Of a stretch of 64,000 bases of DNA, positions 17,680 to 24,973 are shown in pieces. Source of the stretch: Phenylobacterium sp. (GTDB lineage Bacteria; Pseudomonadota; Alphaproteobacteria; Caulobacterales; Caulobacteraceae); contig NZ_WGNY01000030.1 in the NCBI RefSeq assembly GCF_016124325.1, forward strand, positions 124,001 through 188,000, read 5' to 3'. The notes beneath the pieces are model-generated. The model was not told the DNA's origin, ran no database searches, and saw only the letters and a program-made list of their open reading frames with translations. Each line of letters opens with the position of its first letter. Within the stretch, counting starts at the first letter, position 1. A program made the position numbers and the translations under genes.

Positions 17680-18264
17680 CTAAGCGAAAGCCCCCAGCCG
17701 CGCGTCGAGCCGATCGCGCACGGCGGGCCATTCGTCGGCCAGGATCGAGAACACCACCGTGTCGCGGACGCGGCCGGTCCAGGTCATCCGGTCCTGGCGC
17801 ATGATCCCCTCCTGGATCGCGCCCAGCTTCAGCACCGCCGCGCGCGAGCGGCCGTTCAGCGCGTCCACGTGATAGACCACCCGCCGCGCGCCGGCCTCGA
17901 AGGCGTAGCCCATCATCAGCCGCTTGGCGCCAGGATTGACCGGCCCGCCCCGGACGTCCGGCCGGTAGTACGTCCCCCCGACCGCCACCGCCGCGTTGGC
18001 CGGCTCGATGGCGTAGAAGGTGGTGATCCCCACCACCTCGCCGCCCGCGATCACGGCGTAGGGCTGGGTCGTCCCGGCGGCCTGATCCCCCATCAGCCGG
18101 GCCCAGGTGGGCTCGAAGTGCTCGTTCGCCCACGAGAAGGGATAGAGCTCGGTCCAGACCGCCTGGTCGGCGTTGCAGGCCGCGCGCAGCCCCTCACGAT
18201 GCGCCTCGGCCATCGGCTCGAGCCGCACGAACGCGTTTTCCAGCACCTTGGGTTCGAGCTTCAT
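17680..18264 (-). CDS. GNAT-family N-acetyltransferase (RimJ/RimL type)
   Basis: 194 residues beginning MKLEPKVLENAFVRLEPMAE, the RimJ/RimL-like opening. It has a FYAIEPANAAVAVGGTYYRPD strand and an acetyl-CoA loop around PVNPGAKRLMMGYAFE, followed by NGRSRAAVLKLGAIQEG, where the Asn and the following helix are typical. It probably acetylates a small amine or a protein N-terminus. GGAGGTCAC directly precedes ATG 18264, so a 46-codon upstream extension was rejected. The target is unknown. Confidence 0.85.
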   Translation of the reverse strand: MKLEPKVLENAFVRLEPMAEAHREGLRAACNADQAVWTELYPFSWANEHFEPTWARLMGDQAAGTTQPYAVIAGGEVVGITTFYAIEPANAAVAVGGTYYRPDVRGGPVNPGAKRLMMGYAFEAGARRVVYHVDALNGRSRAAVLKLGAIQEGIMRQDRMTWTGRVRDTVVFSILADEWPAVRDRLDARLGAFA

Positions 18265-18395
18265 GTGACCTCCGCGACGACGCCCCGGCCTTAGACGCAC
18301 CGGCGCGGCGACGGAACATCCACTCGGCGCAACGCCGGCAGACCACTCGCGGAAATCGAAAAAACTTGGCCGTGACCCCTTGCATCGGCGCGGCG

Positions 18396-18421
18396 CGAAC
18401 ATACTTCAGCGCTTGCCCGTT
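18396..18421 (+). promoter_or_regulatory. EcfG/SigT-like promoter
   Basis: CGAAC (18396-18400), a 17-bp spacer and CGTT (18418-18421). The EcfG consensus of the alphaproteobacterial general stress response is GGAAC-N16/17-CGTT, so there is one mismatch in the -35. It lies about 55 bp upstream of an orphan rho-independent terminator. Confidence 0.45.
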
Positions 18422-18427
18422 CCTGGG

Positions 18428-18482
18428 CGTTTCCTCCCTAAGAACTTCCCCCGCCGGGTCCTCTGGACCCGGCCTTTTTTTT
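18428..18482 (+). ncRNA. Candidate stress-response small RNA
   Basis: A short transcript predicted from an EcfG-like promoter to a textbook terminator. The body is C/U-rich with TTCCTCCC and CTTCCCCC stretches that could pair with Shine-Dalgarno sequences. It ends in a perfect 9-bp stem GCCGGGTCC-TCT-GGACCCGGC followed by eight T (18453-18482). No rightward gene ends nearby (the closest stops at 17568, beyond a leftward gene), so the terminator needs its own transcript. The exact 5' end is inferred. Caulobacter has a SigT-controlled sRNA, GsrN; homology to it is not shown here. Confidence 0.45.
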
Positions 18483-18543
18483 GGGGGAATCTCGGGGCCT
18501 CTGGACCCGGCTTTTTTGAGGATTTCCGGGTCCATTGGACCCG
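18453..18543 (+). terminator. Intrinsic terminator with two degenerate tandem copies
   Basis: The first hairpin (18453-18473, then T8) is complete. A second copy of its right half, CTCTGGACCCGGCTTTTTT, follows at 18499-18517. A third element, CCGGGTCCATTGGACCCG, lies at 18527-18543 without a T tract. The spacing of about 38 and 30 bp suggests local duplication. Confidence 0.75.
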
Positions 18544-18545
18544 CC

Positions 18546-19298
18546 TCAGCCGGCGATGAACAGCCGCGCGGCCTGGGCCAGGTAGATCACGCCCAGCACG
18601 CTCAGGATCAGGCGCAGGTAGCGCTTGAAGTTCACGTCCGACAGCCGGTTCAGGATCACCCCGCCGGCCGCCGTGCCCAGCATCGACAGCGGGATGGCCA
18701 GCGCGAACACCCAGGCCGGCGGCAGGCCCTTGCCCTTCACCGCCAGCAGCGGCGCGCCATAGACCATGATCTTCATCAGGTGGCTCAGCACCTGGGTCGC
18801 CGCCTTGGTGGCCACGATCTGGTGCCGGGTGAGCGCGGTCTTCACGAAGAAGATGTCCAGCACCGGCCCGGCCACGCCGGCCGTCAGGTTCACGCCGGTC
18901 ACCCCGGCGCCGCAGACGATCGCCTGCAGGGGCCGCTGGGCGTCCAGCTTCAGCAGCCCGTCGGGGATCCAGACCAGGAACGGGATGATCCCCATGAACA
19001 GGTAGAGCGAGGCCCGGGTCGGCTCGACGGTGATGAAGCCCGCCACGGCCGCCGCCGCCACGGCGCCCAGCGCGTAGAGGCCGACGATGCGGACGTTCAC
19101 GTGGCGGCGGTGGATGACCGCCCGCCAGCCGTTAGCGACGAGCTGCAGGATCCCGTGGGCGACGAACACCGCCGAGACGGGCAGGACGAGCGCCAGCGCG
19201 CCCTTCAGCATCAGCCCGCCGGCCATTCCGAACACGCCGGAAATGGCCGCGGTGATGAAGGCGGCGCCCACGATGAAGGCGCCGGTCAAGAAGCTCAT
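18546..19298 (-). CDS. TauE/SafE-family anion exporter
   Basis: 250-residue inner-membrane protein with about eight hydrophobic helices. The family repeat signatures are visible: SGVFGMAGGLMLKGAL near residue 20, and GAGVTGVNLTAGVAGPVLDIFF in the second half, where a glycine-rich loop follows each first helix. Family members move sulfite, sulfoacetate or related organic anions. GGAGAACGACC precedes ATG 19298. No sulfur-metabolism gene adjoins it, so the substrate is open. Confidence 0.85.
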   Translation of the reverse strand: MSFLTGAFIVGAAFITAAISGVFGMAGGLMLKGALALVLPVSAVFVAHGILQLVANGWRAVIHRRHVNVRIVGLYALGAVAAAAVAGFITVEPTRASLYLFMGIIPFLVWIPDGLLKLDAQRPLQAIVCGAGVTGVNLTAGVAGPVLDIFFVKTALTRHQIVATKAATQVLSHLMKIMVYGAPLLAVKGKGLPPAWVFALAIPLSMLGTAAGGVILNRLSDVNFKRYLRLILSVLGVIYLAQAARLFIAG

Positions 19299-19635
19299 GG
19301 TCGTTCTCCGGAGTTGCGACCGCCGCCGGAAGGCGGGCACAGGCCGCCTCCGGTCGCCGGTCAGCTGCGCGTCGCGCGCGGGACGGAGCCGGCGCCGCAG
19401 GCCCGTTCGGGCGAGCGCCGGAGGAAGGAAGGCGTGACGGCGAGGTCGCGAGGATCGTCCTCGCGCCGCGGTCGCCCCAGGGGCCTTCGGAAATGATGCG
19501 TTCGGTGGTCATGGCCGATCGGCGTTCGCTTACACCCAAGCGGCGCCATTGACCATCGGCCCCCACAACCCCGTCATCCCGGACGCAGGGCGCGAAGCGC
19601 CCGAAGATCCGGGATCCAGCAGCTCAGGTGTGATC
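19299..19635. other. Spacer upstream of tauE with one repeat arm
   Basis: 337 bp. The right part holds a single arm of the bipartite repeat family (19573-19620). The rest is G+C-rich, with frames that read out of phase into tauE and have no convincing start. No operator-like dyad was noticed. Confidence 0.45.
19573..19620. repeat. Inverted-repeat element, copy B (single arm)
   Basis: Starts GTCATCCCGGACGCAGGG and ends CCGGGATCCAGC with the internal stem GGGCGCGAAGCGCCC. It differs from the left arm of copy A at a handful of positions only. The partner arm is missing; the element abuts the 3' end of the tannase-family gene. Confidence 0.75.
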
Positions 19636-21108
19636 TCAGCGCTTCGCCTTGCAGCTCCAGGCGCCCGCCCCGTCCTGATGGGCCACGCCGGGATAGGGGC
19701 AGAGCAGCTGGGTCGGCCCCTTGTCGCCGGCCAGGGTCTTGGCCGTCACCTCGGCGGGCGCCTTGTCGGCCCGCACCCAGTCGTCCAGCACCGACAGCCA
19801 GTCCACCGTCCCCGGTCCCGGCCCGCCGGCGCAGTGCAGCATGCCGGGGATCAGGTACAGCCGGTAGAAGCCCGAGGTGTCGCCCATCGTGCGCCGCACG
19901 TCCTCGTAGTAGACGACGCTGGAGCGGGCCGGGATCGCCGGGTCGTTCCACCCGTGGTACTGGATCAGCTTGCCGCCGCGCTTCCTGAACGCCGACAGGT
20001 CGGGGCTGTCGGAGTCGATGATCGGCCCCATCTTGGCCTTGGCGCGGGCGAACTCGGCCCCCAGGTCCATCTTCAGGAAATCGAACGCCGGGTCGCCGAA
20101 GGCGAAGTACTTCATGGCGTTGGACGAGAACTGGTAGCCCGCCGCGCGGCTGTTGTCCGCCTGGCTGGGGCCGGTGATCCAGGCCGGCCAGCTACCCGGC
20201 TCGGCCTCGGCGCCCGGCGTCACGCCCGGCAGGGGGATGCGGCCGGTCCGCGGGTCGCGCCGGCCCTGGTAGATGGCGCGCGCGGCGGCCACCTGGGCGG
20301 GGCTCAGGCAGGTCGCGGGATCGTCGCCCTTGCGGCATTGGGTGACCGCCGGGTCGAACCGGCAGGCGGCCGGATCGCGGATGAAGTCGCCGCCGCCGCA
20401 CTGCTTGCGCGCCGCGGTCTGCAGGGCCTTGAGCTGGCCCAGGCCCAGCCAGCCGCCGGGCTTGGCCAGCGCCTGCTGCTGGGCCGTTCCGTTGCCGAAC
20501 AGCAGGCTCATGTAGTTGGCCGGCGCACCGGCCACGATGCCGTCGAAGTCGGCGGGGAAGCGCTGGGCCTCCATCAGCGCCTCGCGCCCGCCGTCGGAGC
20601 AGCCGTAGAAGTACGACTTCGCCGGACCGTCCGCCTTCTGGGCGGCGATCAGCGCCTTGCCGACCTCGGTGGTCTCCTTCAGCGCCCGCCAGCCATAGTC
20701 GACCAGCTTCTCGGGGTGGCCGAACGCCCAGGCCGCCGAGGTGCCCACCGGGCTCTGGTGGCCGTTGTCGGTGGCCGCCGTGGCGTAGCCCTCGGTGGCG
20801 AAGCGCTTGAGGTAGCCCGAGGGGATCGAGCCGGCGAAGCCGCCGTTGCCCATCTGCACGAAGCGGCCGTTCCAGGCCTGGCCGATCGGGATCCAGACCT
20901 CGATGCGGATGTCGGAATCGGCGGTCGGCCGGCTGGTGACCGAGAGCTTGCAGGCCTCGGCCGCGCCGATCTTCTCGACGCTGGCCGCCGTCACCTCGGC
21001 GTGGTCCAGCTTGGCCGCCTTCAGGTCGGCGCACGCCGTCTCGGCCCTGGCCAGTCCCGGCGCCCCCAGCGCCAGCGCAAGCCCCGCCGCGATCATCAGC
21101 CGCTTCAT
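19636..21108 (-). CDS. Tannase/feruloyl esterase-family secreted hydrolase
   Basis: 490 residues with a Sec signal peptide (cleavage near ARAE, residue 23). Alpha/beta-hydrolase fold of the tannase family: nucleophile Ser171 in YGCSDGGRE, where the preceding Cys pairs with the Cys after the catalytic His (LHCAGG near the C-terminus), the CS-D-HC arrangement of this family. A Ca-binding-type DPAACRFDP segment is present. It hydrolyses ester bonds of hydroxycinnamates, gallates or related aromatics outside the cytoplasm. The start is ATG 21108, six bases after GGAGGG; the ATG two codons earlier overlaps that site. Confidence 0.87.
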   Translation of the reverse strand: MKRLMIAAGLALALGAPGLARAETACADLKAAKLDHAEVTAASVEKIGAAEACKLSVTSRPTADSDIRIEVWIPIGQAWNGRFVQMGNGGFAGSIPSGYLKRFATEGYATAATDNGHQSPVGTSAAWAFGHPEKLVDYGWRALKETTEVGKALIAAQKADGPAKSYFYGCSDGGREALMEAQRFPADFDGIVAGAPANYMSLLFGNGTAQQQALAKPGGWLGLGQLKALQTAARKQCGGGDFIRDPAACRFDPAVTQCRKGDDPATCLSPAQVAAARAIYQGRRDPRTGRIPLPGVTPGAEAEPGSWPAWITGPSQADNSRAAGYQFSSNAMKYFAFGDPAFDFLKMDLGAEFARAKAKMGPIIDSDSPDLSAFRKRGGKLIQYHGWNDPAIPARSSVVYYEDVRRTMGDTSGFYRLYLIPGMLHCAGGPGPGTVDWLSVLDDWVRADKAPAEVTAKTLAGDKGPTQLLCPYPGVAHQDGAGAWSCKAKR

Positions 21109-21202
21109 GGCCATCCCTCCCACACCCTTGTTTCGCGGGAGTTCACCACAGCCGGGCCGCCAAGCAAACCGCGCCGCGCGCGGCCCCCGGAAACGTGGTC
21201 CC

Positions 21203-21234
21203 AAAAACGAAAAAGCCCCCGCTTGCGCGGAGGC
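21203..21234 (-). terminator. Rho-independent terminator of the acyl-CoA dehydrogenase gene
   Basis: On the minus strand: GCCTCCGC, loop GCAA, GCGGGGGC, then TTTTTCGTTTTT. It lies 28 bp beyond the dehydrogenase stop and before the tannase-family start. Confidence 0.85.
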
Positions 21235-21262
21235 TCTCCCGTATCCCCTCTGCGGCCGTCCG

Positions 21263-22585
21263 CTAGTTGCGGAACACCGCCGACATCGAGCTGTCGTGCG
21301 GGCCTTCGCGGAACTGCTGCAGCTCGTTGCGGCCCACCACCATGTGGTGCACCTCGTCCGGGCCGTCGGCCAGGCGGAGCGTGCGGGTGTTGGCGTACAT
21401 CCGGGCCAGCGGGGTGTGCTGCGACACGCCGAGCGCGCCGTGCATCTGGATCGCCTGGTCGATGATCTTGCAGACCCGCTCGGGCACCATCGCCTTGACC
21501 ATGTGGATCCAGACGCGGGCTTCGCGGTTGCCCAGCACGTCCATCGCCTTGGCGGCCTTCAGCACCATCAGGCGCATGGCCTCGATCTCGATGCGGGCGC
21601 GGCTGACGATCTCGATGTTGCCGCCCAGCTGGATGATCGGCTTGCCGAACGCCACCCGGCTCATGCCGCGGGTCACCATCAGGTCCAGCGCCTTCTCGGC
21701 CGAGCCGATCGCGCGCATGCAGTGGTGGATGCGGCCCGGGCCCAGGCGCAGCTGGCTGATCTCGAAGCCGCGGCCTTCGCCCAGCAGCATGTTCGAGGCC
21801 GGCACGCGGGCGTTGCGGAAGCGGATGTGCATGTGGCCGTGCGGCGCGTCGGGGTCGCCGAACACCTGCTGGCCCTGCACGATCTCCACGCCCTCGCAGG
21901 GCAGCGGCACCAGGATCTGCGACTGCTGCAGGTGCGGCGGGGCGTTCTCCTCGCCGGTCTTGACCATGCAGATCATCACCTTGCAGCGCGGGCTGCCGGC
22001 GCCGGAGATGTAGTGCTTCTCTCCGTTGATGATGTACTCGTCGCCCACGCGCACCGCGCGGGTGTCGATGTTCTTGGCGTCCGAACTGGCGGTGTTCAGC
22101 TCGGTCATGCAGTAGGCCGAGCGGATCTTGCCTTCCAGCAGGGGCTCCAGCCACTGCTTCTTCTGCTCGGGCGTGCCCACGCGCTCCAGCACTTCCATGT
22201 TGCCGGTGTCGGGCGCGGCGCAGTTCATCATCTCGGAGGCCAGGCGCACCTTGCCCAGCTCGACGGCGATGTAGGCGTAGTCGAGGTTCGAGAGGCCTTC
22301 GCCCGTCTCGGCGTTCGGCAGGAAGAAGTTCCACAGGCCGCGCGACTTGGCCGTCTCCTTGGCCTTTTCCAGCAGCTCGAGCTGGCCGGGCGCGTACTGC
22401 CAGATGTCGGGGCGGTCCTTGCCCAGCCGCTCCCATTCTTCCGAGACCGGCTCCGCCACTTCCTTGATGAAGGCCTTCACCGCCTCGTAGAGCGGGAGCG
22501 CCTTGTCCGACATGCGCAGGTCGTTGAGCTCGTCCTGCGGGGAAAGGCCAAAGCCGGTGTCGGGGCGTTCGGCGACGTTGTTCAT
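21263..22585 (-). CDS. Acyl-CoA dehydrogenase (ACAD10/11-like)
   Basis: 440-residue flavoprotein that introduces the alpha-beta double bond in acyl-CoA, passing electrons to ETF. The central beta domain has SAYCMTELNTASSDAKNI (FAD-contacting region) and EYIINGEKHYISGAG. The C-terminal helical domain has RVAFGKPIIQLGG, QMHGALGVSQHTPLA and LADGPDEVHHMVVGR, where the region of the catalytic acid is replaced as in the ACAD10/11 group. Two CAAAC-N4-GTTTG-type operators sit upstream (22659-22709) and a terminator follows. Confidence 0.92.
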   Translation of the reverse strand: MNNVAERPDTGFGLSPQDELNDLRMSDKALPLYEAVKAFIKEVAEPVSEEWERLGKDRPDIWQYAPGQLELLEKAKETAKSRGLWNFFLPNAETGEGLSNLDYAYIAVELGKVRLASEMMNCAAPDTGNMEVLERVGTPEQKKQWLEPLLEGKIRSAYCMTELNTASSDAKNIDTRAVRVGDEYIINGEKHYISGAGSPRCKVMICMVKTGEENAPPHLQQSQILVPLPCEGVEIVQGQQVFGDPDAPHGHMHIRFRNARVPASNMLLGEGRGFEISQLRLGPGRIHHCMRAIGSAEKALDLMVTRGMSRVAFGKPIIQLGGNIEIVSRARIEIEAMRLMVLKAAKAMDVLGNREARVWIHMVKAMVPERVCKIIDQAIQMHGALGVSQHTPLARMYANTRTLRLADGPDEVHHMVVGRNELQQFREGPHDSSMSAVFRN

Positions 22586-22658
22586 GAACTCACTCCTCCC
22601 AGAGCGCTGGAGCCGGTTTTCGTCTGCGGCCGACCATGGGCGCAGACGACAGGAAAAT

Positions 22659-22672
22659 CAAACAAGCGTTCG
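22659..22672. promoter_or_regulatory. PsrA/FadR-like operator, site 2
   Basis: CAAACAAGCGTTCG: one mismatch to the CAAAC-N4-GTTTG dyad. It lies 35 bp from site 1 and downstream of the predicted -10 (TATAAG, complement of 22682-22687) of the acyl-CoA dehydrogenase. Confidence 0.55.
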
Positions 22673-22691
22673 TGGGACGGGCTTATAGCAA

Positions 22692-22709
22692 TTCAAACAC
22701 TTGTTTGAA
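22692..22709. promoter_or_regulatory. PsrA/FadR-like operator, site 1
   Basis: TTCAAACACTTGTTTGAA: 8-bp arms, 2-bp centre, perfect. Its core CAAACACTTGTTTG fits the (G/C)AAAC-N2-4-GTTT(G/C) motif known for the TetR-family fatty-acid sensor PsrA. It covers the likely -35 of the acyl-CoA dehydrogenase promoter. Confidence 0.7.
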
Positions 22710-22734
22710 AGTGGGGAGAGCAAGAACTTTACGT

Positions 22735-22776
22735 GTCATCCCGGCTTCCGCCCCGCGCGGAAGACCGGGATCCACG
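22735..22776. repeat. Inverted-repeat element, copy E (single arm)
   Basis: GTCATCCCGG, an internal stem CTTCCGCCCCGCGCGGAAG, then ACCGGGATCCACGAA. It has the same outer sequence as the other copies but a different stem. Confidence 0.6.
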
Positions 22777-22812
22777 AACCTCCGACGGCGGGGCGCCGGC
22801 CCGGCGAGAGCC

Positions 22813-23208
22813 TCAGGCCGCCGCGCGGCCCTTGCGCAGCGCCAGCCAGTAGAGGTCGGCGACCACCACCACCGCGACCGCCTGGGCCACGATCACGCCC
22901 AGTCCGAGGCCGGTCGGCTCGACCCACTTCAGCGCCAGCAGCATGACGCTCTCCGCCGCCCAGGCGAGGTTGAGCGCGATCAGGCCCCAGACCGCCTTGC
23001 CCGGCAGGGCCGGACGCGTGGCCAGCCAAGCCAGCAGGCCGCCGTAGCCGATCAGGAAGATCCCGACGGGGCGCATCAGGGCGGCGGAAAGCCCCAGGGG
23101 GTCGGCCAGCATCTCGGCGTCGAGCGCGAGCGCGGCCCCGCCCAGCAGGCAGACGGCGGCGTCGGCGGCGAGCACGGCCTTGAGGAAGGCGGAACGGACG
23201 GCGGTCAT
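22813..23208 (-). CDS. Four-helix integral membrane protein
   Basis: 131 residues with four hydrophobic segments (about 8-30, 45-63, 72-92 and 100-122), short loops and a basic C-terminus (LRKGRAAA). ALMRPVGIFLIGYGGLLAWLA is the most distinctive stretch. It has no recognisable catalytic motif. Similar small proteins are annotated only as hypothetical or DoxX-like. It is followed 75 bp later by another leftward gene's promoter-proximal end and is probably transcribed alone. Confidence 0.6.
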   Translation of the reverse strand: MTAVRSAFLKAVLAADAAVCLLGGAALALDAEMLADPLGLSAALMRPVGIFLIGYGGLLAWLATRPALPGKAVWGLIALNLAWAAESVMLLALKWVEPTGLGLGVIVAQAVAVVVVADLYWLALRKGRAAA

Positions 23209-23283
23209 GGGAAGCTCCAGGGCTGTTGACGCCCCGAAGCCTCGGCCGATGGCGGCCGCCCGTCGATTACGTCGGAGGTAGCC

Positions 23284-23700
23284 CTACTTCAGCGGCGCGT
23301 TGGCGGCCGTCGGGCAGACCGCGGCCAGCAAGGCCTCGTTGTCGGCGCCGTCGGCCTTCTTGGGCGAGTCGAGCCGCCAGGTGGCCTTGATGTCGAGCGG
23401 GACGTCCGGCTTGTACGACCCCAGCATGATCAGGTTCTTCTTGGCGCAGTCGAGGGCCACGACATTGCCCACGCCGTCGGCGGCGCCCGGCTCGCCGGGC
23501 CCCAGGTTCGCCGCCGGCTTGGAGATCGCCTGCATGACGACCAGGCGGCCCGTCTGGCGGTCCTTGTAGGTGTAGTCGGCGTTGAACGACCATGCGAGGC
23601 CGTTGTCCCCGTCGACATATTTGGTCCAGGTCGCGGCCGCGGCCGGACTGGCCAGGGCCAGCGCGACAACAGGGGCGGCGAGCGCGAGTGCGCGGCGCAT
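23284..23700 (-). CDS. Small secreted protein (surface-adhesin E-like)
   Basis: 138 residues with a clear Sec signal (hydrophobic 8-22, cleavage after AAAA). The mature domain begins TWTKYVDGDNGLAWSFNADY and ends with VALDCAKKNLIMLGSY and a second Cys (VCPTAAN). The two cysteines probably form a disulfide. The W-K-x-aromatic / D-Cys layout resembles the surface-adhesin protein E-like domain; this is a pattern impression. A perfect CAAACGATCGTTTG dyad lies 14 bp upstream of the ATG, linking its expression to the acyl-CoA dehydrogenase operators. Confidence 0.65.
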   Translation of the reverse strand: MRRALALAAPVVALALASPAAAATWTKYVDGDNGLAWSFNADYTYKDRQTGRLVVMQAISKPAANLGPGEPGAADGVGNVVALDCAKKNLIMLGSYKPDVPLDIKATWRLDSPKKADGADNEALLAAVCPTAANAPLK

Positions 23701-23713
23701 GGGCGTCTCTCTC

Positions 23714-23727
23714 CAAACGATCGTTTG
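23714..23727. promoter_or_regulatory. PsrA/FadR-like operator, site 3
   Basis: CAAACGATCGTTTG, a perfect 14-bp palindrome with the same half-sites as 22692-22709. It sits directly upstream of the secreted-protein ATG at 23700, a position suited to repression. Confidence 0.65.
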
Positions 23728-23816
23728 CGTGTCCAGAAGCGGACCCTAGCGGCGGTTTTTGGGCGCCTCCAGACATTTCAGGCGATACCCATCCCAACGT
23801 CTACCTCCCCCGCACC

Positions 23817-23942
23817 GTCACCCTCGCCCTTGTGGCGAGGGTCCCTCGCGCAGCCGACGGTGAGCGGCGGAAGCGACTTCGGCCTTCCTTCGGGCCTCCG
23901 TGGGACGGATAGAGGGATCCTCGGCACAAGGCCGAGGATGAC
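23817..23942. repeat. Inverted-repeat element, copy G (two arms)
   Basis: The left arm starts GTCACCCTCGCCCTTGTGGC and runs into GAGGGTCCCTCGCG. The right arm is GGGATCCTCGGCAC...GCCGAGGATGAC. The stems differ from other copies, but the GTCA-CC / GGGATCC design is the same. The right arm ends 11 bp before the GIY-YIG gene. Confidence 0.6.
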
Positions 23943-23953
23943 GAGGCGGCGGC

Positions 23954-24250
23954 TTGGTTGCGCGCAGTGCGGAAATCGCCGTCTACATCATGACCGACCG
24001 GATGCGGGGGACGCTCTATGTCGGCGTGACCAGCCAGCTTCTCCAGCGCGTCGGGCAGCACCGGGACGGCGCTCGCCCCGGCTTCACCAAGCGATACGGC
24101 CTGAAGCGCCTCGTCTGGTACGAGCAATGGGACCGTATGCTCGACGCCATTCAGCGGGAGAAATCGCTGAAGCGCTGGCCGCGGCAGTGGAAGATCAATC
24201 TGATCGAGCGGAAAGAACCCGCACTGGGAGGACCTGTGGCCGCTCCTTAG
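23954..24250 (+). CDS. Small GIY-YIG domain endonuclease-like protein
   Basis: 98 residues, a stand-alone GIY-YIG domain. The paired motifs appear as AVYIM and TLYVGVTSQLLQRVGQHR; the catalytic Arg and later Glu (AIQREKSLKRW) are present. Stand-alone members (YhbQ-like) are presumed structure-specific nucleases of uncertain role. The first motif forces an early start; TTG 23954 is the only candidate in frame. It directly follows a copy of the bipartite repeat. Confidence 0.8.
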   Translation: MVARSAEIAVYIMTDRMRGTLYVGVTSQLLQRVGQHRDGARPGFTKRYGLKRLVWYEQWDRMLDAIQREKSLKRWPRQWKINLIERKEPALGGPVAAP

Positions 24251-24273
24251 CCCCGGCGGACCATCGTCCTGAC

Positions 24274-24897
24274 CTACCCCCCCGCCCCGCAGATCATGTC
24301 GACCGCCGCGGCCCCTACGGCCTTCAGCTCGGCCTCGTCGGCGCCCGTGCGGGCGCGCACCGCCAGGGTGTGGAAGGTGGCGCTGGCCATGGCCGCGGCG
24401 CCGGCCGGCGCCACGCCGGGGGCGAGCTGGCCCGGGTCGGCCTCGAACCGGGCGTGGAACAGCCCGTCGGTCTCGGCGATATAGCCGGCCAGCACCTCGC
24501 GCGCCTCGGGGTCGTCCACCGCCTGGGTCACCGCCGTGCCGACCAGGAAGCAGCCCCGCTGGCCGATCTCCCCGCGCCGGTAGACGTCGACCGCGAAGTC
24601 GAAGATCGCCCTCAGCGTCGCGCGCAGCGGACCCGGCGCCTTCAGCGCCTGGGCCAGCGCGCCCGCCGCCTCCCGCCCCGAACGCTTCAGGGCGGCGATG
24701 TAGAGCGCGTGCTTGTCGCCGAACGCGGCGTAGAGGCTGGGCCGGTTGAGGCCGGTGGCCGCGGCGATGTCGTCCAGGCTCGTGGCCGCATAGCCCAGGT
24801 TCCAGAACACCGCCCGCGCCCGGTCCAGCGCCTCGTCGGGATCGAAGCTCCGGGGCCGCCCCCTCGGCCGCCCCGCGCCCGCCTCTTTTTGTACCAT
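24274..24897 (-). CDS. TetR-family regulator
   Basis: 207 residues. A basic leader (GRPRGRPRSFDPDEAL) precedes the TetR HTH (TSLDDIAAATGLNRPSLYAAFGDKHALYIAAL, residues ~40-71) and a variable helical ligand domain with a conserved RGCFLVGTA segment. It is divergent from the GST-like gene 24974, which it probably controls, perhaps in response to an electrophile. Start ATG 24897; a longer form would add nine residues. Confidence 0.87.
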   Translation of the reverse strand: MVQKEAGAGRPRGRPRSFDPDEALDRARAVFWNLGYAATSLDDIAAATGLNRPSLYAAFGDKHALYIAALKRSGREAAGALAQALKAPGPLRATLRAIFDFAVDVYRRGEIGQRGCFLVGTAVTQAVDDPEAREVLAGYIAETDGLFHARFEADPGQLAPGVAPAGAAAMASATFHTLAVRARTGADEAELKAVGAAAVDMICGAGG

Positions 24898-24919
24898 ATC
24901 GCAAACAATCCTTGACGCC

Positions 24920-24933
24920 CGCATTTACATGCG
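24920..24933. promoter_or_regulatory. Candidate operator between tetR and the GST-like gene
   Basis: CGCAT-TTAC-ATGCG, 5-bp arms, placed between the two divergent starts in an A/T-rich stretch that also holds TATAAATATAA (24940-24950). It is short for a TetR operator. Confidence 0.4.
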
Positions 24934-24973
24934 AAACGGTATAAATATAAACCCCCAGGAAGGACCTGCCCCC

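Noticed and set aside
18313..18337. GGAAC at 18313 as an EcfG -35 for the GNAT gap
   Set aside because: No CGTT at 16-17 bp; the CGAAC/CGTT pair at 18396-18421 has correct spacing and a terminator downstream.
18366..19496. 376-codon open frame antisense to tauE
   Set aside because: His/Gln/Asp-rich shadow frame; the leftward frame is a clear membrane protein.
19132..19566. Upstream leader gene of tauE
   Set aside because: A 144-codon frame overlaps the tauE start in another phase; its second half is a frame-shifted image of tauE and its first half has no supporting start signal.
19549..21465. 638-codon open frame antisense to the tannase-family gene
   Set aside because: Runs through a repeat element and a terminator and has no plausible protein features.
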